In this document: piece after piece, positions 1 through 13,199 of the stretch
Layout of the letters: each line of letters begins with the position of its first letter
Position numbering within the stretch: the first letter of the stretch is position 1
From: Osedax fenrisi
Lineage: Eukaryota; Annelida; Polychaeta; Sabellida; Siboglinidae
Length of the DNA: 64,000 nt
Direction of reading: 5' to 3'
Assembly: GCA_964019155.1 (NCBI GenBank)
Contig: OZ025243.1
Coordinates: 89,244,399 to 89,308,398 of the forward strand
The notes under the pieces: model-generated
What the model saw: the letters and a program-made list of their open reading frames with translations, nothing else
Database searches by the model: none
Told to the model about the DNA's origin: nothing
Program-made: the position numbers and the translations under genes

Positions 1-62
<62 letters not shown>
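1..62. repeat. (AT)n microsatellite
   Basis: About 31 AT units at the window edge, probably continuing outside it. Confidence 0.97.
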
Positions 63-64
<2 letters not shown>

Positions 65-323
65 TATAATGTATATTATTATAATCTATATTATAATGTA
101 CATTTCATATAGTGTTGTATCGCAATAATTAATGTTAGTAAGATTCCTATGATAATACGTATTAATATGTTAATAGGGAAAGTATATTCGACTGGGTGTT
201 AGTATACTTAGTTATTATTTCTGGTTTAAATGTATATATATAATAATAATAATAGTAATATTTATTAGAAGAATTATAATAATAATTTTTTTTCTATTGA
301 ATTATAATAATATTTATATAATA

Positions 324-408
324 TTTTCTTCTAAAGGGCTTCAAAATAATATGCATATTTTCTGTTGTTGTTGCCCATAGACAGATCTGTTGCCCATAGT
401 CAGATATC

Positions 409-457
<49 letters not shown>

Positions 458-1206
458 CGGTAATGTAATTAGTAGTACAGTATGTTCAAATGACAATAAT
501 ATCTACCTAGCATGCAGTAAGTATAACTATAATTAACCTATGCATAGGTAAATATTTAGAATTCATTTCAATACAATGTTGACTTAAGTAATTATTGATA
601 TGAAATAATTATTTAACAATGCGTGTGATTGATATTTTCATCGGTACGTATACAATAGTATTTATACATATATATACGCACTATAATATTTCTATAGTAT
701 ACCTATAGTATATACTATAGTAGTATCTAAATAAAACAACAACAATAACAAAATCTAAAAAAATTATTTAATTTATTGTATATTATTTTATCTTAATTTT
801 TCTTTTTTTTTCATATTACACTATCGTGATATTAACCTATTACATTTTTATGCTTATTATATAATAATTAATTATTTCTTTAAAAGTTTTAATTTTAGTT
901 TTTATTTAAACAGTATTAAAATATATGCCAATTATATTGATAGTAACAATTATTAAATTTTTTCTTTCTTTAATATTTAACTTTGTATGCCTATTCACGA
1001 ATCACAACTTTTATTTTTATAATTGTATCAACTTTATTTATATCTCCTTTATTATTGTAATTTTATATTTTATCTTTGTTTCAAATTTTAAATTTTATTA
1101 TTTTCGTATGTGATTAACCTTTTATTTAATCATTTCATTGTTTTTTTATATTACTATGATTTTATTATTATGTTTATCATTATTTCTATTTTATTATTTT
1201 ATTAGA
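324..1206. other. AT-rich DNA without recognised gene
   Basis: Only short chance frames, such as a hydrophobic 62-codon one at 925, and (TA)n tracts. Nothing supportable. Confidence 0.6.
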
Positions 1207-1323
1207 ATGGAAATGATGATATGGCATTGCACATACTGTTAGGAGGTTTCGAATCAATAAATCTGATCGCTTTCACTGATCCTCCTTAGACTTTGTCTAT
1301 AAACTGAATTCATTCATTCATAT
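1207..1323 (+). mobile_element. LINE-type 3' end with (ATTC)n tail, copy 1
   Basis: Shares cgctttcactgat, ccttagac and ttgtctataaactgaattca with 6643-6790 and ends in ATTC repeats, as the 3' ends of several LINE clades do. Only the last 115 bp are recognisable. Confidence 0.5.
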
Positions 1324-1464
1324 ACTAACATGATATGTAACTTGTGGTATGCTTATTATATGCTCGTAATAAACGTATATCAATTAGACGCTACTTTAGA
1401 ACTTTAGAACTTTAAGCCGTACTATAGCCTATAGACGTGTGTAAGGGTAAACTATAATACTACT

Positions 1465-4385
1465 AATAATAATAATAATATCAGATTCAGTTGATGAACG
1501 AGATCAAAAACCCAGGTATGGTATAGAAGTTCTATTGAACTTATCGAGATACCAACCTGCTCTTGATAATGAGAGAATTAATACAAAATGAATAAATACA
1601 AAATGAATAAATATAAATAAATATTTTACAATTCTATATTGTTCATTCGTGTTCTGTCTCATAAAAAAAGCAATACAATAAAATTAAATATATCTCTCAC
1701 TACCAAGAAATCATCATGTATATAACAATAAAATAATAATAAAATATAATAAAAATATATAATAAAATATTTAAAAATGTAAAAAGATACTAAAATAATA
1801 AATAAGTTAAACTATAAAAATCAAAGAAAACTAAAGACCAAAGGCTACAGAGATAACAAATATGTATACAATACGAACAATTTAAAAGAGCTAAAAAGAA
1901 GAAAAGATGATTATGTAAATAAAATAACAAACAATACAGATAAGGTGTAAGTGATTAAATATAACTATTTATAAGCATATTTTTAATATGTATTGTAAAA
2001 GTATTCAAATTCGTCAAAGATGATATGGTTGTATTTAAAGAATTCCATAAATATGCGCCTTTGTAACGAATACTAAATTTATCATGATCAAATCTTATTT
2101 TTGGTATTAAGAATGTTCTATTTAACCTAAAAGTATATAAAGAGCAATTATAGGTAAATAACTTACAAATTGAACTATGCAAATAATGCTTGTTATATAT
2201 TCTAAACATATATTTATAACTGGATATATTTATTATATCTTTAAATTTAAGAATGTTATGTCTTAAAAAAATGTAATCAATATTGGTTTTGTTATCAAGT
2301 TTATATATTGCTCTCATACATTTATTTTGTAAAATTTGAATACATTTTATATTGCTATGGTAAGTACTTCCCCATATAATAGAACAATAATTAATATAAT
2401 TATGAAAAAAAGAAAAATATAGCATAACTAAAGTATTAATATTACATTTATATTTATATCTATGTAGTAAACTAAGTCCATAGTAAAGTTTATTTTTAAT
2501 ATTATTTATTTGCATTTTCCAATTACGATTTTCGTCAATTAAAATGCCTAAGAATTTAAAATTAGTTGATTGTTTTATAGCTATATTATTTATTTTGATG
2601 TTCAATTTATGTTTAACTCTTGTGCGATGGAATAAAATTAATTTTGTTTTATCAATATTAAGAACTAGCTTATTACCGCAAAGCCAGTTACATATTAAAA
2701 CTAAAGTAGAATTTATTTCATTTTCTAGATCATATAAATTATGAGACTTAAATGTTAAAGTTGTGTCGTCAGCAAAAAGAGTAAAATTGCATTTATTAGT
2801 TATATTAGGTAAATCATTTATGTACATTAAAAATAATACCGGTCCCAAAACTGAACCTTGTGGTACACCACATTTAATCGGAAGTATTTTAGAATTGGTA
2901 TTATTATAGCTTACGTATTGATACCTGTTTGTCAAATAGCTTTTTAATTATGACAAAGTGATACCTCTGAAACCATATATATATATATAATTTGTTTAAT
3001 AAAATGTCATGATTAATAGTGTCGAAAGCCTTTTTTAAATCAATCGATATTGTGGATATGAATAATTTGTAATTTATATTCAAGTAATCGATATAATTTA
3101 TCAAAGCATCACATGTTGATATAGATTTTTGAAATCCAAATTGAGAATTGTTTATTAAAGAATTTTTATCTAAAAATGAAAACATTCTTACTTTTAAAAT
3201 TTTTAAAAATTTTTTTGAGAATTGTGATGTCAATGATATTGGCCTATAATTCGAGCAATCATTTTTATTTCCTTTTTTATATAAAATTATAACTTTAGAT
3301 GTTTTAAGTACATCAGGGTAAACACCATTTTCAATGCATTTATTAAATAAAATTGATAAAATATTACTAAGGGATAAAACAATGTTACGTATTAATAAAA
3401 AGTTAAAATCATGGGAATCCGTACTATATTTTGAATCACAATTATATACAATATTTTCAATTTCTATTGATGAAACAGGCTTTATAAAAATTGAACTCTT
3501 ATTACTAGTAATATTTTCATATATATTTTTATTAGAGTATGGTATATTTTTATTTAATTCAACACCTATATTTGAAAAATATGAATTGAACATATTAGCA
3601 TTTTGTAAATCTGTTAATTTATTATCAATAATAGTTCCTGATTGTTTATTATTTCCTATAACTTTATTTAATGTACGCCAAGTATTTTTAATATTATAAT
3701 TTTTTATTTTATTTTCATAATATTTTTTCTCTGTATATTTTAATATTTTCATTAAGCAATTTTTATAATTTTTATATACATTTATTATTGAATGATTATT
3801 TAAAGATTGTTTATACATTTTATTCTTTTTACCTATGCATTTAATGATGGAAGGGGTTAGCCATGGTTTATCAAAAATTCCAGATTTAATTTTAACTTTT
3901 TGTAATGGACAACATATATTATATGAATCAGTTAATGTAGAAATACATTTTTTAAAAGATATATGAATATCAGATTGAGTTAAAATGAAAGACCAATTTA
4001 TATTAGTCAGATTATTATTAAAATTTAAAATATTTTGATCTGAATGATCCCTAATATATTTATACGAGTTTTTCGTTTTTATATTAATATTTTTTTTTAA
4101 ATACAGAATATCGGTAAATGATCACTGATATCAGTCAAGAGAACGCCATTAAAAAGTGGCAAAGATAACAAATTTGTGTAAATATTATCGATAATAGAAT
4201 TTGTTTGATTAGTTATATGGGTTGGTTTAGTGATTGTCGCTATTAAATTTAGGGAATAAAGAGTATCAATAAAAAATGTAGTACTTGTATGGGAATTATG
4301 ATTATTTATATTTATATTGAAATCGCCTGTTAAAATTAATGATTTATTTAGATGACGATTAAATGTATTATATATAATATCAGTA
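1465..4385 (-). mobile_element. non-LTR retrotransposon copy A1 (endonuclease plus RT), 5'-truncated and broken
   Basis: Read on the minus strand: end of an endonuclease domain near 4350-4110 (LTGDFNI, SDHLPIF), a linker (3818 down), then reverse transcriptase with NYRPISLTSQFSK, FDTINHD, GVPQGSVLGP and FADDTT, ending at 1955. The 3' UTR runs to an (ATT)n tail near 1465. Two lesions are visible: an A-run after SDHLPIF (about 4100) and an expanded TA run (about 2979-2990) where copy A2 reads LYLYGFRGL. Jockey/CR1-like by motif; the clade is not fixed. Confidence 0.85.
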
Positions 4386-4596
4386 AATTATTAAACTATA
4401 TCATTATAATATATCACATATGTATATATATATATATATATATATATTTAATTATTCATATTATTTTAAATGTAAATATGGTTACATATAAAATCTAATC
4501 ATGATGTAATCAATACATACAGGCTTCCGGCATTTATATTGAAAGACGCGTTTGTATTTATATCAATACACATATATATAAATATTCCTATTTATT

Positions 4597-4640
<44 letters not shown>

Positions 4641-4641
<1 letters not shown>

Positions 4642-4712
4642 TTCTTGAATGGCTCACTTGGCTATAGCGTCAAACACACAAGTAGTAGGACGCGGGTTCG
4701 AGCAGCTTCCGG
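4641..4712 (+). mobile_element. SINE copy (tRNA-like head only)
   Basis: Divergent head: tggctcacttggctatagcg as A box region and gggttcgagcagc as B box region. No SINE body follows. Confidence 0.5.
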
Positions 4713-5481
4713 AAGGGGAAGCACTAACTTCAACAATATAATTTAAAAATTAAAAATTAAAATAAATATGATATAGAAAATAAGTTCTATAAACATTTAG
4801 GTGTCATTTCATGTACATATGATATCTAAATTCACTATATTTGTGAGTATACGTGATGTTTTAGACCACCTAATATTATAAATACATATTAATTATTGTG
4901 AATTATGTTAATTTATGTGTTTATTATAAAGCTCACATTATTATCGAATATAATACCAATTTTCAATTTGTAAAACTTTAAAAAATACTAATCTAAGCTT
5001 ATCTTAATTATTTAAACAAACATAATTAAAATATACTCATATTATAATAAATTTAAATGTAAATACTAAATCTGAATATATTATAATTGCATGATACATA
5101 CGATAAACTTTAATAGCTGTTTTCTCAGAATGTTAATTTTAATAATATGACTTTACTAAAAAGTACTGAACTTTTGTGTTGTTCTATAAAAATGGATATA
5201 ATTTACAGAGTATATAGAAAACATTTAAATTAATAATAATTACGTTTTTATAAATATAATCTAATAGTTAACATTTTTTTCATTTTTATTTCAACTATTT
5301 CTATTATTATCCAAATATATATAATAAAAAATAATATCATATCTAAGATAGAATGAAGTATTATTAGTAAATATGCGTGAAAATTATGTAAAAATATATA
5401 AAAAATTCAAGTTGGAAAGTTTTAAAAACTAGTCCTTTTCGTATCTATTTACATGTAAGCCCGCGAAGGTAGTGATTCCTC

Positions 5482-5682
5482 TTTAAAATAGATTTAAACT
5501 AATAATTGGAAGTGCTATTATATAATTTTGTATAAATAAATAATCGGCTTTCGTTAAAACCATGGATGTATTAACATGATATCGGCTTAGAATGGACATT
5601 AGAGACATATTGTTATAAGTGAAATCATCTATGTTCCTGGATTGGATGAACGGACTATACAAAATTAAAATAACAATAACAT
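5482..5682 (+). mobile_element. SINE copy (body, head missing)
   Basis: Matches the SINE body (ttaaaaccatggatg, taacatga, ggcttagaatggaca, cctggattggatgaa) and ends in aaataacaataac. About 20-25% diverged from the 62412 copy. Confidence 0.6.
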
Positions 5683-5691
5683 GTATATATA

Positions 5692-5701
<10 letters not shown>

Positions 5702-5775
<74 letters not shown>
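5702..5775. repeat. (TA)n microsatellite
   Basis: About 36 units after a CA run, at the 3' end of a SINE copy. Confidence 0.97.
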
Positions 5776-5777
<2 letters not shown>

Positions 5778-6482
5778 CTAGGCATTATTATTACATTATA
5801 TCATCATCATATAGTCCCCAATACAGCGAAGAACTCGAAAATGAAATATCTGAGTTAGCTTATAATTAAATATAGTATATTGTTAAATAGCTTACAGTAT
5901 ATTAGTATATATACCACTTCTATAGAATAGTAAATAGTGATTATTTATGGATATTTTTTTTATATTTAGGCAATATTATATTATTATATTCTATTATTAT
6001 AACACATTACAATAATAATTTGGAAATATATTAATATTATTTTATTATTTAATATTATATAAATAATTTATTTTAATTTAAAGAAATTAAATACCTGTGT
6101 ACATAAGTATGGCTCGTGCATCAGTCATGTATACAATTACTACCTATATGAGTATGTTAATGTAATAACATTTAATTAATAATAGCAACCATAACAATAT
6201 ATGTTATTATTCTTATGAAATAAAGTGTGAAAATCACGTTTGAGGATTGCACCCACATATAAAGGATTTATATATATATGTAATTTGGTTTAGATAGATC
6301 AACTTAGATTATTGTTACTCTATAGATATTGTATTTATTAATATATTAAATTAATTATTATATTGTACATTGAATAATTAAAATTGCATTACAAAAATGC
6401 ATTGATATAGGATTCATACTTATTATAATAAGGACATCGATAATAAAATGAAGGGGTTAGCTGTTGTATATATATATACACA

Positions 6483-6529
<47 letters not shown>

Positions 6530-6530
6530 G

Positions 6531-6566
<36 letters not shown>

Positions 6567-6642
6567 GTTTTATTCTTTATTTTATATTTGTGTTTATTGT
6601 TTATTTTAATATCCATTTGTATGTAATCTTATTGTATTTTAT

Positions 6643-6790
6643 CCGAATGAAGATGATTAAATATGACATTACACTACTGGGAGATATCGAATTAAAAAAG
6701 CTAATCGCTTTCACTGATTATCCTTAGACATTGTCTATAAACTGAATTCATTCATGCATTCATTCATTCATTCATTCATTCATTCATTCA
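6643..6790 (+). mobile_element. LINE-type 3' end with (ATTC)n tail, copy 2
   Basis: Homologous to 1207-1323; the ATTC tail here has about 11 units, against 3 in copy 1. Confidence 0.5.
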
Positions 6791-8172
6791 TATACATATT
6801 ATAACATAATATAAAATGTATCTTCGTCAATTTCATATATATGTGTATTTAAATTATTAAAATATATATATATATATATATATATTTAAATAATAACGAT
6901 ATTAATTATATGTATATTTATGATAAATATATAATTATAAATATCGTTATAATTTAAATATATATCATTTAATATATGTATATATATATTGGTATTTATA
7001 TATATATATACAATCCCAATTCGTATCAGTACATTATAAAAGGTTTTAATAATTAATATGTTTAGTTTTTTTTATACTTTATATACATATTGTTATGCAA
7101 TTGCCATACATATGTTCAGTTAAAAAGTTATTTATAAAAAATAAGAAAAAATTTAATTATAATGTTTCCCTAGTGGGGACTACTTTTCTATGATTAAAAA
7201 TTAATGAATAATATAAATATATAATTAAGTTATTTTTGTGTTCAAGTATTCTCTATAATAAATTAGATATAATAAATTAAAAATATCAAACAACATTATC
7301 ACTAAAAATAAACATTAATAATGATATAATTATATAGTATCCTTAAGGATACTAATTAGTAATAATATAAATGTACATTCTTAAAATTAATATATTAATT
7401 TTTTAATTTAATTTTTATAATATAGTATTTAATTATTTAATAGAAATAACCAACATTTATATTTTATATGTTCGATTACATTATTGTAAAGCGAATAGCT
7501 ATAGCACTAGTAAAAGTGGGGTGGGGTGGTCCGTATTAGGCTACTCTCCCGTTTCATAACTGTTATTTAGGTATATATACATTATTTAGAATATATGTAA
7601 TAGATAGTATAATATAAAATCTAATTATTGTATATATATAATAATTATAGATTTATAATTAATAATTTAATTATTTGAATAGGGATTCGATCAAAATAAA
7701 TAGTGATTATGAAAAAAAAGAGTTAGATAAATTATACTTTATATATTATTCCTATATATCGTCATATTTTATATAGTTAATAATATTAATATTAGCTAAC
7801 AGATAATGCATTATGCCAGTATAACTATTATTTATAGCTAAATATAATGTATATATTATACATACAATATATTATACATACAATATATTATTGTATATCA
7901 TACTACTTTGTATACAACATGTTACAATTACAAAATAGTATGAATACTATTGTGTGTAATGTGCTGAACAATATATACATTGTTATGTTGTTAACTTGCG
8001 GTCTAAAATCACAATTATAATTAAAATTAAAACACTAACATTATAAGTATACGTATTAGTTTATTAATATTTATTTAAATTTACTAAATATGTATCTGTT
8101 AGTTTTAAATTACAGATATTTATTTTTAATTCTTCTAAAAATATTAATCGTTTCCAAATAATTAAATAAATA

Positions 8173-8215
<43 letters not shown>

Positions 8216-8340
8216 ATATCATTTTAGTGCAAAACCGAAAAAAAGGAGTAAATTAATAAATATGAAGGTTACTATGTAATACATATCGGAGAAAGGGATA
8301 TACTTTTAGTGAGCAACAAGTATAGTCAGTGTTCTTATGC
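6791..8340. other. AT-rich DNA without recognised gene
   Basis: Contains the foldback at 6880 and, at 7515-7555, a short segment (gtccgtattaggctactct) resembling an end of the inverted-repeat element in metalloprotease intron 3. Nothing else seen. Confidence 0.55.
6880..6963. repeat. imperfect palindrome (foldback)
   Basis: tatatttaaataataacgat on the left pairs with the reverse complement of atcgttataatttaaatata on the right; about 84 bp in total. Confidence 0.65.
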
Positions 8341-8410
8341 TTGGCACAAATAGGTTCCCTAAAGCATTGTACCCGATGAACCCATAGCCTTGTAGTTGAT
8401 ACAACATATA

Positions 8411-9261
8411 GGGGATAGAAGGGAGTAGTGGACGATATTTTGTATGACTTTGTAGAATTGTAATATATCTATGAATAGTTGATGTTATAATTTCATATTT
8501 TCAAATGTAATAGAATATGTATCGTTGTATATTATAGCTATTTTAATTTTTACTTTAACTCATATATTTCTAGTATTAATATCAGTTTAGTTACACTCAA
8601 AAAATAACGAAAAAATAGCGCAAGAAGGGAGTAGTGGATTTTAGTACCAACATAAAGCAATAGGTGTCTCGCTATATATTCGATTCATTTTTTTCAGTTT
8701 TTATTATTTTAATAATATATAGGTATTATATTATTTATTATTTTGTAATATTCATACCGACGCACGCATTTTATTTAAGATTTAAATTTTAAAAATTGTG
8801 AACAAAAATTAATGAAAAAAATGTGACCTATATTACTCGATTTTAATTGGTTTATTTTCATCCACTATATCCTTCTCAGTTCGTCCACTCTACCCATTTG
8901 AATATGGTACTTTAGAATACCTATATCTTTTTACTAATACAATATTTTCATATACTATAAACATAACTTAATAGATAACAAATTATATTTTATTAATATA
9001 TAAGAAAATATGTATTTATAATTACTAATCAATGCAGTACAGTACATTTCCAAAACTGGTTTTTATGCAATTTTGAAAAAAAAATATTATGTAATTAATA
9101 TATATATTGATTAATTATTTTTTAAAAAAAAATACTCATTGTTGTAGATATTGTAATTGTCTAAATATTTTGTATATATCTTTTTTTTGTATCTATGACC
9201 ATTTTCGCGTAAATGTAAATGACCACTACTCCCTTCTCGTCCGCTATTCCCTTCTATCCCC
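8411..9261. mobile_element. TA-flanked inverted-repeat element (MITE-like), 851 bp
   Basis: Left end ggggatagaagggagtagtg and right end, reverse-complemented, ggggatagaagggaatagcg form inverted repeats flanked by TA on both sides. The same motif recurs inside (8625, 8870, 9222). No transposase frame. Probably mobilised by a Tc1/mariner-type enzyme. Confidence 0.65.
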
Positions 9262-9689
9262 TATCGTCATTATTTTCAATTAGTGTTGGCTACTCTAGAT
9301 ATAAATTTAATAATTTTAATATCCCTTTTTTTCATCGATTTTTCATAAATGTATTATTCTAATAGTAAATAAATTACATTGTATTTATAATTGTATTCTT
9401 ATGTATATATTTTATGTATATATAATATATATATATTTCTTTTACAAATTTTATATCTCTACATTTTATTCTATTTTATTTATTTTACTTTTACTTTCAC
9501 TATAACATTCTCTTCACAATTATTAATTAGGAAAGTGTAACACGTAAACAAGACTAGATAAGCTTCACACTTACTTGTTTAACATGGTAATTCCTATAGG
9601 ATTATACCACTAACATATAGATTTAATAGATTATTTAGATTGTGTATCACCAATGATTATATATACTTGCTTAAAGCCTATTGATCATA

Positions 9690-10575
9690 TATTCGCCCTA
9701 TTGTGGAATCGGATTCATCTGTTTGGAATCCAAACAATTTCATATTCAATTCTAACAACATAGACAATATTCAAATCTGTTTCACAAAAATACTTTTTTA
9801 TAGATGTAACCTTACTAAACGGTCTTATGAAGATAGAATTAATTTTCTCAATATTAAAACTTTATTTCATCGTAGGTTATTAGCTGATCTTACCCTTACT
9901 TATAAAATATTGAATAGACTTGTCGATATGGATGCAACTGATATCTATGATATATAGCATTAATTTCAGAGTGCCTAAAGTGAAGATACGAAAGAAAAAG
10001 TGTAGAACAAACGCCCATCTAAATTATTTTGGAAATAGAGTTTACTCTTCTGAAACGCGTTACTTATCACAATTAAATCTTGTAAAACCAAAACTACGAA
10101 AACACTCTTCCGTAAAAAATTAATTCACACCAAATGTATCAATCATGTTATTGTTATTCCGTATTAAGTGTACTATAGTATTTCTATATTATTTTATAGT
10201 ATGCTTGCTGTCAGCAGTTTACGGTAGCTTAACGCCATGAGACGTCAACCAAATTACATACTATAGTAGTCCCTATAGGTACTCATCCACCCTTGGGAAT
10301 TGATACATCCCATATGGTCCTTACCAACCAGAGAACTTCGGTTTTGTTACCTCTCCTGTTTGACAAATTACACTGTCGGATACTATATATTGCTTCAACG
10401 ACTCTTATAATCCAATGTTTTATTTTTATTTAACTTCTCCGTTTATTTCTCTTTTGTTGTATCGCGTCATTATCACACGTTGTATTTGTTATTTATGTAT
10501 TTTCTTTGTTATATATAACCAGTAATTCAATAAACTTTTGATATATCTATCTATATATCTATCTATATATTCATT
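9690..10575 (+). mobile_element. LINE C-terminal fragment and 3' UTR
   Basis: Reads SVWNPNN, RSYEDRINFLNIKTLFHRR and, in the next frame, LNYFGNRVYSS: the usual tail of a non-LTR RT protein (S-Y-x-x-R-I-x-x-L, N-F/Y-F-x-x-R). A frame break falls near 9950. The 3' UTR ends in a (TATC)n tail at about 10545-10570. Confidence 0.65.
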
Positions 10576-10599
10576 ATGATATTATTATGAGTATTATAT

Positions 10600-10974
10600 A
10601 TATATATATATATATATTTATATAAATATATAATTAATGTAAAATAATCACTTATAATTTAAATATTCCTATAAACTATTTCAATGGTATTACATAATGT
10701 CGTTTAATGATTAATTTTCATACTTATTATATTTGACAATATATTAAATTCACGATTATAATATTGTATCAGATCATTAATCTAATCTAGAAAATCGAAT
10801 ACAATATGTTATGTAACTATATATGTTTATATATATATAATTTGATAATATAAATATATTGTATTACATACACATAATTATAATAATATTAAATTACTGT
10901 TTTAACAGAAATATATTCTACGCCAAAATAAAAAGTAATTTATATATATTTATATATATATTATTTATAATATG

Positions 10975-11005
<31 letters not shown>

Positions 11006-11566
11006 AAATTACACAAGTATCTATAATGATTTTAAATTTCAAAAATATCACATATCATGTATGAACTGAATGTTATACGGGAGCCTCCCTGGTTATACTA
11101 ACTTAATTATATTTATAAATTATTAAACACTTATAAAATTAATATATAATATTTCAGTATAATTATTAATTAATTAATATTAAATAATTAATCAGTTTTT
11201 AAATAGTATTCAATTAAGAATTAATAAACATATTTTTACTTATTATTAATTTTTACATTTTATTCGTGATTATATTAATATATAATTTTCTAATCTTTAG
11301 TATGACTATTTACCTTTAAGGGTTACTTTATCGTGACTAATCTAAATAAAATGTACTAACCTTACTAGTAATGAGTCAAAACTACTATATCGATGATAGT
11401 ATTAATATTAACCCCATGGGGTGCACTGAATGGCATTATCTTACTGGTTTTTACACATTTAATACTGATTATAAGTATTACTATAGCCTACAATAATATA
11501 TAATTAAATTTACTGATAACTTTCTCATAACTTAAATAATGTATAAATATCGATAATCTATAGTTT

Positions 11567-11612
<46 letters not shown>

Positions 11613-11730
11613 ATTATTTGTATTATATTGTCCTGGGCCTCTCATACATATTTATAATATTTATAATTCTATAGACATATATGACTTATTTACTGATTCA
11701 TTTATATCCTTTATTTGTATTATATATAAA
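10600..11730. other. AT-rich DNA without recognised gene
   Basis: Simple AT sequence and short (TA)n tracts. No coding or repeat signal. Confidence 0.6.
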
Positions 11731-11732
11731 TA

Positions 11733-12016
11733 ACTGCCTGTATGGCTCAGTGGCTAAGGCGTCAGACACACAAGCATTAGGACACGGGTTCGAGCCTCGT
11801 CCGGACCATAAATTAATTTTATAAAATGGGTCTTACAATATTATTTAGAAGTGATCTTATATAATTGTGTATAAATAAATGATCGTTAAAACCATGGATG
11901 CCTTAACATGAGAGCGGCTTCGAAGGGACATTGGAGCCATGTATGGTTATAAGTGAAAACTTCATCTAAGTTCCTGGATGGGATGAAAGGACTCCACCAA
12001 ATAAAAATAACAATAT
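11733..12016 (+). mobile_element. full-length tRNA-headed SINE
   Basis: Head with tggctcagtggctaaggc (A box) and gggttcgagcctcgtccgg (B box), then the family body and an ATAAAAATAACAATA-type tail. About 285 bp. Confidence 0.8.
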
Positions 12017-12019
12017 ATA

Positions 12020-12730
12020 TATATATATGTATTAATGTGTTTATACACATTGTAGTGGAATGGTAGGAAAACGCAGGAAGAAGAAGGTGAATAGAACAAG
12101 TCCTATAATAATAATGGATAAGCAACATTATAAAGAATTAAGCCCGCTATTAAAAATAAAGGTAATTATAAACAAATATATATATATATCATCGGAATAT
12201 TGTTATAAAAATAGTAATATTTAGTTATAATAATAATATTATTATTTAATTATAATAATAACATAATATTGATCGGTTTTAATAGTTATAATACTTTAAT
12301 ATATTATTTAAAATATACAATTATACTTAATATTTACATATATTAATTACTAAATATAATTTACATGTAAATTCATCTGAATATATTTATATAATACATA
12401 TAATTATCAATTTTATTAATTATTGCAATAATGCATCGTAAGTTGTATGGTTAAAATGTTGATTTAAATATTGATTATTACAATTAAAAAATAATAATCT
12501 ATATTCATTCAGGATATTATTGATAATTTATTATATTTTAATATTAATGTAACATTTTATCATAAATTAAATCTAGTAAAATAATATTAGCCTATTATTT
12601 ATAATATATAATAGTATAAAATTGTATAATATACGTAGTATTGTGTATTATATACAAACATAAATAATATTGAATTGCAATTTTTACAGAAATTTATACT
12701 AACAAAAAAGTATTTATACATATATAAATA

Positions 12731-12766
<36 letters not shown>

Positions 12767-12836
12767 AATTTAATAATTATAATTTTTAAATTAAATATAT
12801 TATCAATATCATAATATAATTTAAATTATCAATATT

Positions 12837-12886
<50 letters not shown>

Positions 12887-13195
12887 TAATGTTATACAAA
12901 TGATCATAGTGTACGAGATAAACCCAAACAACAAAAGTTGAGCGAATACAAAATAAATCACAAAATATTTAAAAAAATGATGTAAAGATTGTTTAATTAA
13001 TAATAAATATGCAACTGATAATATTTTATTATTTATTAAATTACATACACAGACAAAAACACACATATACACAAACACAAACATATATATATATATATAT
13101 ATATATAACTTAATTAATTTTCTATTTTTATTGAATATTATTATATTACAATTATCTCTGTCATACGTATTTTAGAAGGTCGATATTTGAAGAAG
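12020..13195. other. AT-rich DNA without recognised gene
   Basis: (TA)n tracts and a CA-containing run near 13045. Part of 12640-12730 weakly resembles 10850-10950. No gene seen. Confidence 0.55.
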
Positions 13196-13199
13196 TTGT

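Noticed and set aside
11736..11810. tRNA gene
   Set aside because: The A and B boxes are present, but the same head with the same body recurs at several places, so it is a SINE; the cloverleaf is not convincing.
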